From Limnospira platensis (lineage in GTDB: Bacteria; Cyanobacteriota; Cyanobacteriia; Cyanobacteriales; Microcoleaceae): a stretch of DNA of 64,000 bases. A program made the position numbers and the translations under genes. The notes beneath the pieces are model-generated. The model ran no database searches. It was not told where the DNA came from and was given only the letters and a program-made list of their open reading frames with translations. Every line of letters begins with the position of its first letter. Positions within the stretch are counted from its first letter, which is position 1. The stretch lies in assembly GCF_046480435.1 (NCBI RefSeq), contig NZ_PKGC01000004.1. The stretch is one strand, 5' to 3'. Positions 17,284 through 26,287 of this stretch are shown here, piece after piece.

Positions 17284-18294
17284 TCAAATACTAGAGGGAA
17301 TTTTGATAGAGCGTAAAAATTCGGCACTTTCTTCGGGAACAGATGTATTAATATACATTCCGCTTCCTAGTTCAAAGCCGGCGGTTAGGGAAACGCGGGG
17401 AATGATGGCAATATACCAGTGGAAATAATCTGTGCGCTGTTCAGCCGTGGGTATGGAACGAATAGTATAGTTGAAATCGGGGTTATTTAAACCAAAATAA
17501 AATTGAGACATTACTACTTTTAGCGTTTGGGCTAAATCCGGGATTTCTAAATCCGTAATTTCATCAAAGGAAGAAGCGTGATTGCGGGGAAAAATCCATG
17601 TATGAAACGGGGAAAGGGCGGCGTATGGAATAAATGCCACAAAATGCTCCCCTGCGTAAATAATGCGATCGCCTGCTTTTAGTTCATCTTTGAGGGTGCG
17701 ACAAAAAAGACATTCTCCCGTATCATCGTAGTAGCGGACTGCTTCCCTAGCGCGATCGCGCCATTGATAAGGAACAATAGGAAGGGCGGCAATTTGTGAG
17801 TGAGGATGTTCTAAAGAAGTCCCAGCACTTCCTCCATGGTTTTTAAAAATAATGATGGTTTCCACTCTAGCATCTTGTCGTAGTTCGCTATAGCGTTGGC
17901 GATAGACCCGGAGAATATTGCTAATGTCTTGAATATCCATCAAAGCAATATTTAAATCGTGGCGAGGGTGTTCGATTACTACTTCATGATATCCCACTCC
18001 CGACAGGGATTTAAAGATACCCTCACCATGACGAACTCGTTGACCAACATCAGAGAGAGCCGGATATTTATTCCCCACTACTCTCACTCGCCAACCACCA
18101 TTATCAGCCAGTCGTAAACACTCTTTAGTTCCGGTTAGATGTTCATTTCCTGGACAAAATGGACAATCATCTCGGTAGGTAGGTAAGGGTTCTAGTTTAG
18201 ACAAGGGGGGCGCAAATTCATGGGGTCTTTTCGCCCGTTCCGAGGCAATAATTACCCAGTCTCTAGTCACCAAGTTTTGTCGTAGTTCCGTCAT
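17284..18294 (-). CDS. galT: Galactose-1-phosphate uridylyltransferase
   Basis: A 336-residue Leloir-pathway enzyme moving UMP between UDP-glucose and galactose-1-phosphate. The HIT-superfamily active site EHPHSQIAALP (~residue 160) contains the nucleophilic His that carries the uridylyl group. Zinc-site residues appear in DCPFCPGNE (CxxC, ~42) and in the H of the GGSAGTSLEHPH region. The ECLFCRTL segment is an extra CxxC. No galK or galE is next to it; hppD lies 56 nt upstream on the same strand. Confidence 0.92.
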   Translation of the reverse strand: MTELRQNLVTRDWVIIASERAKRPHEFAPPLSKLEPLPTYRDDCPFCPGNEHLTGTKECLRLADNGGWRVRVVGNKYPALSDVGQRVRHGEGIFKSLSGVGYHEVVIEHPRHDLNIALMDIQDISNILRVYRQRYSELRQDARVETIIIFKNHGGSAGTSLEHPHSQIAALPIVPYQWRDRAREAVRYYDDTGECLFCRTLKDELKAGDRIIYAGEHFVAFIPYAALSPFHTWIFPRNHASSFDEITDLEIPDLAQTLKVVMSQFYFGLNNPDFNYTIRSIPTAEQRTDYFHWYIAIIPRVSLTAGFELGSGMYINTSVPEESAEFLRSIKIPSSI

Positions 18295-18349
18295 GATACT
18301 TTCCTGGTTATGAGAAAAAATAGGCAGTTATTTAACAAGTAAATCAGTA

Positions 18350-19405
18350 TTAACTTCGCTGGATTTGTTGCCGTTCTATGGCTTCAAATAAAGCCTTAAA
18401 ATTGCCTTCACCAAATCCTTGGGCTGACTGACGACGTTCGATTAATTCCCAGAAAAAAGTGGGTTGATTAAAAATTGGATTCGTGAAAATTTGCAACAGC
18501 ATTGATGCTGAATTTGAAGGATTCCAGTCTACTAAAATTTGATTTTTTTTGACGGGTTCCCAATCTTGCTGTAGTCGGTAAGCGGCTCCTCTCCCCTCGA
18601 TTGTATCATAATAAGTTTCGGGAATTGATAAGAATTGTAAATCCTGATTTTTGAGAAAACTGACCGTTTCAATAATGTTGGTTGTTGTCAGTGCAATATG
18701 TTGTATTCCCGAACCCCGGTTAAAATTCAAAAATTCTTGAATCTGGGAATTGGGAGAGGCGGGTTCATTGATGGGAAACTTAATTTTTCCTTGGGGGGAT
18801 GTCATCACCTGACTGTATAAGCCAGAGTAATCAGTTTGAATGTTAAAACTTTGTTCGGGGTTGAGTCCTAAAATGGAATTGTACCAGTTGGCGGCGACAT
18901 TCATATCACCGACTTCCACATTTAAGACTACATGATCAATGGCTGTTAAATGAATCGGCGATCGCTTTAGTTTAATCGGATATTGACAGCCGGGAAGCCA
19001 TTTATAGGGGGAAATAGTCTTAACTTCGATCAGGGAATGTTGCAAGGAACCCCAACCCGAAATAATTGCCCATTGACTAGAGGCGATCGTATGGTGATAG
19101 GTTTGTACAGGTTGCAGAAGTTTTGCGCCGCCAGAAATAGCGCGATCTATTGTTTGGGATAAATTATCTACCCGAAAGGCTATATCAGCAATTCCGGGGG
19201 GGTGTTGGCGGAGAAAGTTCGCCACCGGACTCTGTGGGTGGCGGGGTGAGGACAGGAGGATATAAATAGGGCCATTGGCGATAGTAATTGTATGATCATG
19301 ATCATTGATGTTTTGGAGTATCTCCTCAAATCCGAATTTGTCGATAAACCAGTTGCGAGATACTATGGCATCCTCAACATAGATATGAATGTGGTCGAAC
19401 TCCAT
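18350..19405 (-). CDS. hppD: 4-hydroxyphenylpyruvate dioxygenase
   Basis: A 351-residue member of the vicinal-oxygen-chelate superfamily. It converts 4-hydroxyphenylpyruvate to homogentisate, the head-group precursor for tocopherol in cyanobacteria. Two VOC modules are visible, starting at EFDHIHIYVEDAI and AIDHVVLNVEVGDM. The iron ligands of the second are the His in the latter, the His of GIQHIALTTTN and the Glu of TFFWELIERR. The GFGEGNFKALFEAIE tail is diagnostic. Only galT is close on this strand; homogentisate prenyltransferase is not in the window. Confidence 0.9.
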   Translation of the reverse strand: MEFDHIHIYVEDAIVSRNWFIDKFGFEEILQNINDHDHTITIANGPIYILLSSPRHPQSPVANFLRQHPPGIADIAFRVDNLSQTIDRAISGGAKLLQPVQTYHHTIASSQWAIISGWGSLQHSLIEVKTISPYKWLPGCQYPIKLKRSPIHLTAIDHVVLNVEVGDMNVAANWYNSILGLNPEQSFNIQTDYSGLYSQVMTSPQGKIKFPINEPASPNSQIQEFLNFNRGSGIQHIALTTTNIIETVSFLKNQDLQFLSIPETYYDTIEGRGAAYRLQQDWEPVKKNQILVDWNPSNSASMLLQIFTNPIFNQPTFFWELIERRQSAQGFGEGNFKALFEAIERQQIQRS

Positions 19406-19491
19406 AAATTAGTGATGACAAGTTGGCCATCATTGAGACAATCCACCTTTTAGTATAAAAGATACAGACAAGCGATCGTCGCTAAATTAAC

Positions 19492-20904
19492 TCAGTGAGG
19501 ATTTAATAAACCAACCTCCCAACCTTTGGGAGTTTGTTTGAGGTGAAAGGAACCGCAAGACTCCAAAAATTTGGGAAATTTTTTGCTATCATTAAATTGG
19601 CTAAGTAACTGATTAATAGGTACATGATATTTGGTCATAAAATGACTAGCTAAAATTGAAATATGCACTGGAGAATTAGGGGATTTTTTCGTTAATTCTT
19701 TCAGAATACTAACTAGCGCCTTTTCTAAATCATCGCTGGATTTAATTGTTGTCGGTGCAGTGGTTGGTGTGGTTGCATCGACAGCCTGGAGTGATACGTT
19801 ATCCGTGGATATGGTTAAATTTTCATTAAATAAAGTCACATAAATTTGAGATTGCTCTGAGATTTTATGCACCGCAAAAATCAGAGGATTTTTGATAAAA
19901 ATATCCTGGACTTTAAAATCAACAAAGTGTTCAGATATCACCTGGGTCAACGTCAATTTATATTGATTATGATAAAGGGTAGAGATTTTGGTTAGCTTAA
20001 TCCAATAGCAATTACTGCGCTGTTGTTCTAATAAAATTAACTCTTGTAATTGTTCCAGCAATTCCTCCACTTTGGGAATCACTTTTTTTGAGGATGATAA
20101 TGAATATTTTTGAGTCGTCCCATTTTGACTATTAAATACCACAATTTGGTCTTGAGTTTTGCGGACATGATAAACCGTCAAACCGTGAGATTGTAAAGTA
20201 TTACAGAGATGAATTAACGCTTGATCTGACGAGCAAACCAGCACTTCTCGCGCCGTCGGATAATGTACAAAAATTGATGACCCCACCGTTGCCATTTTCA
20301 AATCAGCGCTATCTTTTCCAGCCGGTACATGAATCAATTGATAGCCTCGTTGATGAAACTCAGCATCTTTTTTACCTAAACTGCGCCAGTTAGCAAAAGC
20401 CACCCTAATTTGTAACGGATAATGACAGATTTTTTCTAAAAACTTTTCTGCGTCAGCGTCGAGCTGGATATTTTCCGCATCAAGTAGTAGAATACTCGCC
20501 CCATTATCCATCATTCCATGACCATTGAAGTTAGGAATCGAAGTATTTAGATGTTCGTTGATTTCGGCATTGAGGAGTTGCTGAAGTTGAGGCTTGAGTT
20601 GATTAAAGATATTAGTAGCGATCGCCTCTGAATTTAGCAGAGATTTCAGATAAGATCTCACCCTAGATAGCAATGCTTCTGGGTTCGGCGCTTGACCCAA
20701 CCCCTGATTCAATTTAGCTAACAGTTTAGTTTGATACTGGGGTTGTTCCCAGGAAATACCCTGATAGCGAACATTCAAGCACTCCGGGTGCTGTTGTTGA
20801 AACGAGACAACCGTCTGATAGATCAGGTTACTGATCTGACTAACCGCCGTAGTTCCATTATTTGTCTGTGGCACGAGCGACTGATGGGGCATACCCCTAC
20901 ACAA
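19492..20904 (-). CDS. NYN nuclease-like domain protein with C-terminal OST-HTH/LOTUS domain
   Basis: A 470-residue protein. A central NYN (PIN-like) domain starts at ILLLDAENIQL (~residue 135). It carries acidic residues expected for metal binding (DAEN, GKDSADLKM, CSSDQALIHL) and a conserved VRVAFANW-type strand. After a ~150-residue linker the last ~75 residues resemble an OST-HTH/LOTUS RNA-binding module (VHISILASHFMTKYHVPINQLL, then FPKFLESCGSFHL). Such proteins are thought to act on RNA. Alternative starts MCRGMPHQ (20904) and MPHQ (20892) exist. It is divergent from ubiD. Confidence 0.75.
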   Translation of the reverse strand: MCRGMPHQSLVPQTNNGTTAVSQISNLIYQTVVSFQQQHPECLNVRYQGISWEQPQYQTKLLAKLNQGLGQAPNPEALLSRVRSYLKSLLNSEAIATNIFNQLKPQLQQLLNAEINEHLNTSIPNFNGHGMMDNGASILLLDAENIQLDADAEKFLEKICHYPLQIRVAFANWRSLGKKDAEFHQRGYQLIHVPAGKDSADLKMATVGSSIFVHYPTAREVLVCSSDQALIHLCNTLQSHGLTVYHVRKTQDQIVVFNSQNGTTQKYSLSSSKKVIPKVEELLEQLQELILLEQQRSNCYWIKLTKISTLYHNQYKLTLTQVISEHFVDFKVQDIFIKNPLIFAVHKISEQSQIYVTLFNENLTISTDNVSLQAVDATTPTTAPTTIKSSDDLEKALVSILKELTKKSPNSPVHISILASHFMTKYHVPINQLLSQFNDSKKFPKFLESCGSFHLKQTPKGWEVGLLNPH

Positions 20905-21237
20905 ACCGTCAAAATTTGTTATCTATTATTTAGATTAGCATGGAGGATGGCGATCGCCTTGATCATGTTCAGTAACTATGATCCACCATCCGATAATGGG
21001 CCAATTACTCCCCTTTTAGGGTCTAATCAGGCACTCCCAAAATATTATACCCCCTGCGGCTGATCATGAGATCATACTTTGATAGAATCTGGCTGGGGCA
21101 GACTCAGCCAACCATGCTGATCAGCGAAGACTGAGGGGATAATGGTTCGATCGCACCATAATTGACGTTTGAGAAGTACCATGATTAAGCGGATTATGTC
21201 ACAATAGAAAACAGTTAATTTAAAAACTGTAAAAATC
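20905..21237. promoter_or_regulatory. Divergent spacer between the NYN-LOTUS gene and ubiD
   Basis: A 333-nt spacer that should contain both promoters. It is A/T-rich just before ubiD (GTTAATTTAAAAACTGTAAAAATC up to the ATG) with no clear Shine-Dalgarno. Several TGATCA palindromes occur (around 20959, 21061 and 21117), and a HIP1-like CGATCGC. I see no known operator. Confidence 0.35.
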
Positions 21238-22755
21238 ATGGCACGAGATCTGCGGGGATTTTTGAAAATCTTAGAAGAACGGGGACAGTTACGAAGAATT
21301 AGCGCCCTGGTAGACCCGGATTTAGAAATTGCCGAAATTGCCAACCGAATGCTACAGTGTGGCGGTCCTGGGCTGTTATTTGAAAATGTCAAAGGTGCCG
21401 CTTATCCGGTAGCAGTGAACCTGTTGGGGACTGAAAAAAGGGTGTGTTGGGCGATGAATATGGAAGAGCCCCAGGAGTTAGAAGAATTAGGGAAAAAGCT
21501 GGGGATGTTACAGCAACCTAAACCACCCAAAAAAATCTCCCAAGCCATAGATTTTGGTAAGGTTTTATTTGATGTGGTTAAAGCCAAACCCGGACGGAAT
21601 TGGTTTCCTCCCTGTCAGGAAGTAGTGATTGAGGGGGAGGAAGTAGACTTAACCAAAATTCCCATGATTCGCCCTTATTCTGGTGATGCGGGAAAAATTA
21701 TTACTTTAGGATTGGTAATCACTAAAGATTGTGAAACCGGCACTCCTAATGTAGGCGTATATCGCTTACAATTACAGTCTCATAATACCATGACTGTTCA
21801 TTGGTTATCCGTGCGCGGTGGGGCGAGACATCTGCGGAAGGCAGCCGAAAATGGTAAAAAGTTAGAAATAGCGATCGCCCTAGGTGTTGATCCACTGATT
21901 ATCATGGCGGCGGCTACTCCCATTCCCGTAGATTTATCTGAATGGTTATTTGCCGGATTATATGGGGGGTCTGGGGTGCAATTAGCTAAGTGTAAAACCG
22001 TAGATTTAGAAGTTCCCGCAGATTCAGAATTTGTCCTAGAAGGAACTATCACACCAGGGGAAATGCTACCCGATGGACCCTTTGGTGATCACATGGGTTA
22101 TTATGGGGGTGTAGAAGATTCGCCACTCATTCGCTTTCACTGTGTTACCCACCGCCATGATCCGATTTATTTAACCACTTTTAGCGGACGACCACCCAAA
22201 GAAGAGGCGATGATGGCGATCGCTCTTAATCGGATTTATACTCCTATTCTGCGACAGCAGGTATCAGAAATTTGTGATTTCTTTTTACCAATGGAAGCCC
22301 TCAGCTACAAGGCTGCAATTATTTCCATTGATAAGGCTTATCCCGGACAAGCGCGGCGGGCTGCTTTAGCCTTTTGGAGTGCTTTACCGCAGTTTACATA
22401 TACCAAATTTGTCATCGTTGTTGATCGAAATATTAATATCCGCGATCCGCGCCAAGTCGTATGGGCGATCGCCTCAAAAGTTGATCCATCAAGGGATGTA
22501 TTTATTCTCCCTAATACCCCCTTTGATAGTTTAGATTTTGCCAGTGAAAAAATTGGTTTAGGGGGCAGGATGGGTATTGATGCCACCACTAAAATCCCCC
22601 CAGAAACTGAACACGAATGGGGGGAAGCCTTAGAATCAGATCCAGATGTCGCTAAAATGGTCGAACGTCGCTGGGCTGAGTATGGGTTAGCAGATGTGAA
22701 TTTAAACGAAGTTGACCCTAATAAATTTGGCTACGAAATCAATTACATTCACTGA
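21238..22755 (+). CDS. ubiD: UbiD family decarboxylase
   Basis: A 505-residue prenylated-FMN-dependent aromatic acid decarboxylase. In cyanobacteria the enzyme is assigned to decarboxylating the polyprenyl-hydroxybenzoate intermediate in plastoquinone synthesis. It starts MARDLRGFLKILEERGQLRR, a typical UbiD opening. The cofactor/substrate region includes GVYRLQLQSHNTMTVHW, EFVLEGTITPGEMLPDGPFGDHMGYYGG and DPSRDVFILPNTP. Length matches the family. The prenyltransferase UbiX partner is not in this window. It converges with a pentapeptide-repeat gene across a hairpin-bearing spacer. Confidence 0.92.
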   Translation: MARDLRGFLKILEERGQLRRISALVDPDLEIAEIANRMLQCGGPGLLFENVKGAAYPVAVNLLGTEKRVCWAMNMEEPQELEELGKKLGMLQQPKPPKKISQAIDFGKVLFDVVKAKPGRNWFPPCQEVVIEGEEVDLTKIPMIRPYSGDAGKIITLGLVITKDCETGTPNVGVYRLQLQSHNTMTVHWLSVRGGARHLRKAAENGKKLEIAIALGVDPLIIMAAATPIPVDLSEWLFAGLYGGSGVQLAKCKTVDLEVPADSEFVLEGTITPGEMLPDGPFGDHMGYYGGVEDSPLIRFHCVTHRHDPIYLTTFSGRPPKEEAMMAIALNRIYTPILRQQVSEICDFFLPMEALSYKAAIISIDKAYPGQARRAALAFWSALPQFTYTKFVIVVDRNINIRDPRQVVWAIASKVDPSRDVFILPNTPFDSLDFASEKIGLGGRMGIDATTKIPPETEHEWGEALESDPDVAKMVERRWAEYGLADVNLNEVDPNKFGYEINYIH

Positions 22756-22773
22756 TCCAAATCAGATTTACGG

Positions 22774-22837
22774 GCGGGTTTATAGGTGCTATTGATAGCT
22801 ATTTACAGCTAAAAATAACCCCCAAAACCCGCTTTTT
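22774..22837. terminator. Hairpin/terminator between convergent ubiD and pentapeptide gene (REP-like copy)
   Basis: GCGGGTTT (22774-22781) pairs with AAACCCGC (22825-22832), followed by TTTTT on the plus strand. The arm sequence GGGCGGGTTT resembles the REP-like repeats at 10380 and 36511, so this may be the same element family serving as a terminator. Confidence 0.5.
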
Positions 22838-22847
22838 AGGAGTTTAT

Positions 22848-23645
22848 TTAATCAAAAATTGCGCCCCGGCTTTTCAAGTCAAACTTGGCGTTTTCGGAAA
22901 TTCCGATCGCCCCTTTAAATTTAGCCCCCTCTACTTGAGCATTAGTTAAAAAAGCACCACTCAAATTAGCCTTTCGCAAATCGGCACCCTTGAGATTAGC
23001 CTCCTTCAAATTCACCCCAATTAAATTAGCTTCCGTCAAATCAGCATCAGTTAAATCATGTTTTTGACCTCCATGATTAGCAATTTTCCAAATCACACGC
23101 CACTTAGGGTCTAACTGAGTGTCATCATTAATTAAAGTACTACTCAAATTAGCACCCCTAAAATCAACATTGAGTAACATAGAACCACGCAGATCTGCAC
23201 CAATCAGATTAGTATTATTTAGTTGTGCATCTTGCAGGTTAGCATTACTCAAATTAGCCCCAATTAGTTTGCTTTGAGTTAAGTTAGCCTGTCTGATATC
23301 CGCGCCAATTAGCTGGGCATAAATTAAATTGACACCACCCATACTGGTACTAAATAGTTTAGCCTTATTCAAAGAAGCCCCCATCAAATTAGCCCCATTC
23401 AAATAGGCTTTGGTAAAATCTGCACCCCGGAGATTAGCATGACCCATATCCGCATTAATTAAATTAGCTTTTATCATTTCTGCTAGACTCAAATTCGCTT
23501 GAATAAGGCTGGCATTCATCAAATTAGCTTTATTCAGATTAATGCTATTAAGATAAGCCCCTTGGAGTTGAACCCCAATTAAAATAGCCTTCTGAAAGTC
23601 TCGCTCCCCTTGAGCATAAGATGCTAGTAATGTTTCAGCATTCAT
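22848..23645 (-). CDS. Pentapeptide repeat protein
   Basis: A 265-residue protein made almost entirely of A(D/N)LxX pentapeptide units from about residue 25 to 165 and again from 205 to 250 (for example LNKANLMNASLIQANLSLAEM and ADLTEANLIGVNLKEANLKG). It should fold as a right-handed quadrilateral beta helix. A short non-repeat interruption (DDTQLDPKWRVIWKIANHGG, ~175-195) splits the helix. No signal peptide or membrane segment. Such proteins are abundant in cyanobacteria; function is mostly unknown. Confidence 0.85.
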   Translation of the reverse strand: MNAETLLASYAQGERDFQKAILIGVQLQGAYLNSINLNKANLMNASLIQANLSLAEMIKANLINADMGHANLRGADFTKAYLNGANLMGASLNKAKLFSTSMGGVNLIYAQLIGADIRQANLTQSKLIGANLSNANLQDAQLNNTNLIGADLRGSMLLNVDFRGANLSSTLINDDTQLDPKWRVIWKIANHGGQKHDLTDADLTEANLIGVNLKEANLKGADLRKANLSGAFLTNAQVEGAKFKGAIGISENAKFDLKSRGAIFD

Positions 23646-23776
23646 CTGGCTTTCATCTCCTAGTTAAAATTAAACGGTAATTGTCCGGGTAGTTCATATC
23701 AATATCATCAATTCGTCATGGGAGGTTAAAAAACACAAAAATATGCTACTATGGGGAGGTTTAAGATGATAATGAA

Positions 23777-26149
23777 TTACTCCTCACTTGGTGTAGTGTC
23801 CCCGTTTTCAGTTCCGGTATGGTCGGTCACTGATTGGGATTTTTGGCGACGATTTCGGCGGGCTGATTTAATCAGTTTAACCTGATAAGGATCAGCATCC
23901 GATCGCCAATAAACTCTATGTCCTCGAATTTCCGCGCAGTGTTCCTCCAGACATTTTAACCAACCTCCGAGGGTTTGAATAGCTGATTTGTCATCGAGAA
24001 GCCCCCAGTCTTGTTCCTGACTGGTAAGTTTAGCAAACTTTTCATAGGAGGGATAGTCTGGGGTAACGAAGGCTTCCTTAGCATAAAGAATGGGAGCATT
24101 AGCACCCTGATAACTTCGATAACTGACCTGGAGATCTCGCAGGTCGATCGCCATTTTGGTTTGTAGAACCGGATGAGGATTCGTATCAAAATCAGGATAA
24201 AATAAATAGGTGATTTTCGGCGTTTTAATGTGAAATTTAATCAAGGTTGTTCCTTCTAAGCGTCCGATAGTCCTATGGGCGCACCCCTCATATACCCTTA
24301 ACAGGGGGTCGAGTTTCTCTAAGGCGCTAATATGAACCCAAAGGGAGTTTTGGCGCTTCTGACCTATATCACTATTGTAACAGCATTCAGCAATTATATC
24401 AGGGTTCCCCATACTATAAAGCATGACATCAGCCAAAGCACAAGCCTTTTTATAGCTACCAAATAACCCTTTAATGTCATTTTTGACCTGTTCTGACAAA
24501 TCCGACAATTTCCGCCGTTTACCAAAGTGACTGAGGGCTAGATAAACCAGCAAATCTTGGCGACGACGATCTGCTACTTGTTCCCATTCGGGCGAGTTAG
24601 TGGCTTGCATAATTACCTTAAAAGCGCGTTTAATAGTTCCAAATTCTGCCTCAATTTCCGAAGTTTGTTGAAGTTCAGCCCCCACCGGAAGCCGACCACG
24701 ATCGCACAAAAACTCTATCAAAGGTTGCAGGAGTTCTTGATATTCTTCAAAACGCTTAACCTGGGCACAAATACGGGGAGAAGAAACCCGCGATCGAAAT
24801 CGGGATGCGCGAAAATCCTCAGCTTCTGATTCATCTCTAAATACCACATAAACACCCAAATCAATCGGGATAGAATCCACATTCAAAACCTGATCAATAT
24901 AGATTTTCAATTCTTCTTGCTGGTAATACTTTTGAAAAGTATTGCGATTAGTAATCACCCCATCCCCATAGGCAATAATACCACGATCGCAATCATCAAT
25001 CAAAATTTGCGCCGCCACAATTAACACCCTTTGCGTTAACTCCCACGCCCGAATTAATGCTTCCCGTCTTTCCACCTGACATTCAATCACATTAATCACA
25101 TAACCCAGATTCACAATTTCCGAAACAACTTGGGGAGTTTCTGGGGAATAGTAAGGGTCCCAACCTGCTGACAAATAACCGCGATCGCTTATTTGTTTTA
25201 GATCACCTCCATAACCACAACCATAATCAAAGAAACTGCTATTTTCCCGAAATAATCCCGCTTCCAGCGCCAGGCGTACAGGGCGAGATAAACTTTTCCG
25301 AATTATCGCAGCCTTGTGGCGTTCAATGCGAGGAGTAATCCTCACCGTTTCCAGTTCCTGATCAGATAAATAAACCACCTGATGATCCTGAATAGCCACA
25401 CCACATCTAGCCAGATGATTTAACCAACCTTGGCGGGTTCCAATACTGCTATAAAGTCGAGTTTTTTTACTTAATAATCCCAACTTTTCCTCCATCTTAG
25501 TTAATTGGTTAAAACTTTCATATAGAGGATAGTCCGCCGCCACAAAAGTTTCTTTACGGTGTAGGATAGGCGGGTTATTGCTGTTAGTATAGTTAGAAAA
25601 ATTCACTCTCCCCCTGGGGACTAGCACTTGATAACTCGTGGCTAAATCCGGGTGAGCATCCGTATCAAAATCCGGGTAAAACAAATAAGAAATAATCGGT
25701 TTATCCGTATGAAATTTAATCAGAGTTGTGGGGGGAGGTGGGTTAAGGGCTTGGCGGGCTAGATGTTCATATAGGCGCAGCAGCGGGTCAAGGCGGTTAA
25801 GGGCAGAAATATGCACATATAGGGCGGCGGGGAGTTTTTTACCAATGGGGCTTTGGTGACAACAATGGGCGATCGCCCTAAGTTCATGAAGCCCTAGTAA
25901 AAGCTGGTTAACCGCCACACAGGCTTGCTGGTAGCTACCAAAAGTGCGTTCGATTTCCTCATGCCACTGAGCAGAAAGGTCACTAAATCGGTTAATCTGG
26001 GGGGGAAGCTGAAATTCAACTGCCTTCAGGGCTAGGTACAAAATCAAATCATCAGCCGTTGGGTGAACATTTAAACCCCTCGTTAGGCGGTGATTGATGG
26101 CAAAATCCCAACTGTCATTGCTACATTGAATGACATCATGGCTGTTCAT
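23777..26149 (-). CDS. DNA phosphorothioation-associated putative methyltransferase with duplicated flanking domain
   Basis: A 790-residue protein. The centre (~277-480) is a Rossmann methyltransferase of the type annotated near dnd phosphorothioation genes: RHKAAIIRKSLSRPVRLALEAG, SAM motif FFDYGCGYGGDL (~306-317), then AGWDPYYSPETP. The usual C-terminal domain follows (~530-775, with SLWVHISALEKLDPLLRVYEG and TYLFYPDFDTNPHP). Unusually, residues ~28-262 are a second copy of that domain (ALYVHISALNRLDPLLRLYEH, SYLFYPDFDTDAHP, ETFVAADYPLYESF). The layout is therefore domain-methyltransferase-domain. No dndABCDE genes are in the window. The enzymatic target is unproven. Confidence 0.8.
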   Translation of the reverse strand: MNSHDVIQCSNDSWDFAINHRLTRGLNVHPTADDLILYLALKAVEFQLPPQINRFSDLSAQWHEEIERTFGSYQQACVAVNQLLLGLHELRAIAHCCHQSPIGKKLPAALYVHISALNRLDPLLRLYEHLARQALNPPPPTTLIKFHTDKPIISYLFYPDFDTDAHPDLATSYQVLVPRGRVNFSNYTNSNNPPILHRKETFVAADYPLYESFNQLTKMEEKLGLLSKKTRLYSSIGTRQGWLNHLARCGVAIQDHQVVYLSDQELETVRITPRIERHKAAIIRKSLSRPVRLALEAGLFRENSSFFDYGCGYGGDLKQISDRGYLSAGWDPYYSPETPQVVSEIVNLGYVINVIECQVERREALIRAWELTQRVLIVAAQILIDDCDRGIIAYGDGVITNRNTFQKYYQQEELKIYIDQVLNVDSIPIDLGVYVVFRDESEAEDFRASRFRSRVSSPRICAQVKRFEEYQELLQPLIEFLCDRGRLPVGAELQQTSEIEAEFGTIKRAFKVIMQATNSPEWEQVADRRRQDLLVYLALSHFGKRRKLSDLSEQVKNDIKGLFGSYKKACALADVMLYSMGNPDIIAECCYNSDIGQKRQNSLWVHISALEKLDPLLRVYEGCAHRTIGRLEGTTLIKFHIKTPKITYLFYPDFDTNPHPVLQTKMAIDLRDLQVSYRSYQGANAPILYAKEAFVTPDYPSYEKFAKLTSQEQDWGLLDDKSAIQTLGGWLKCLEEHCAEIRGHRVYWRSDADPYQVKLIKSARRNRRQKSQSVTDHTGTENGDTTPSEE

Positions 26150-26287
26150 TGCAACTGATCTCCACAGTCGGACTATCTTGGCAGCTATTATATGACATAA
26201 AGACCTCCGGGAAAATTCTCCCCTTCCGTTTTTAACAATATTGGTATATATTTATAACTCCTGGTCAAACCTTAACTAAAATTTTAG

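Noticed and set aside
21143..21170. GGTTCGATCGC resembling a tRNA T-loop
   Set aside because: It is a HIP1-type sequence, with no acceptor, D-arm or anticodon stem around it.
22848..23645. Short direct DNA repeats that might look like a CRISPR or minisatellite
   Set aside because: They follow the pentapeptide codon pattern of one protein; there is no constant repeat with unique spacers.
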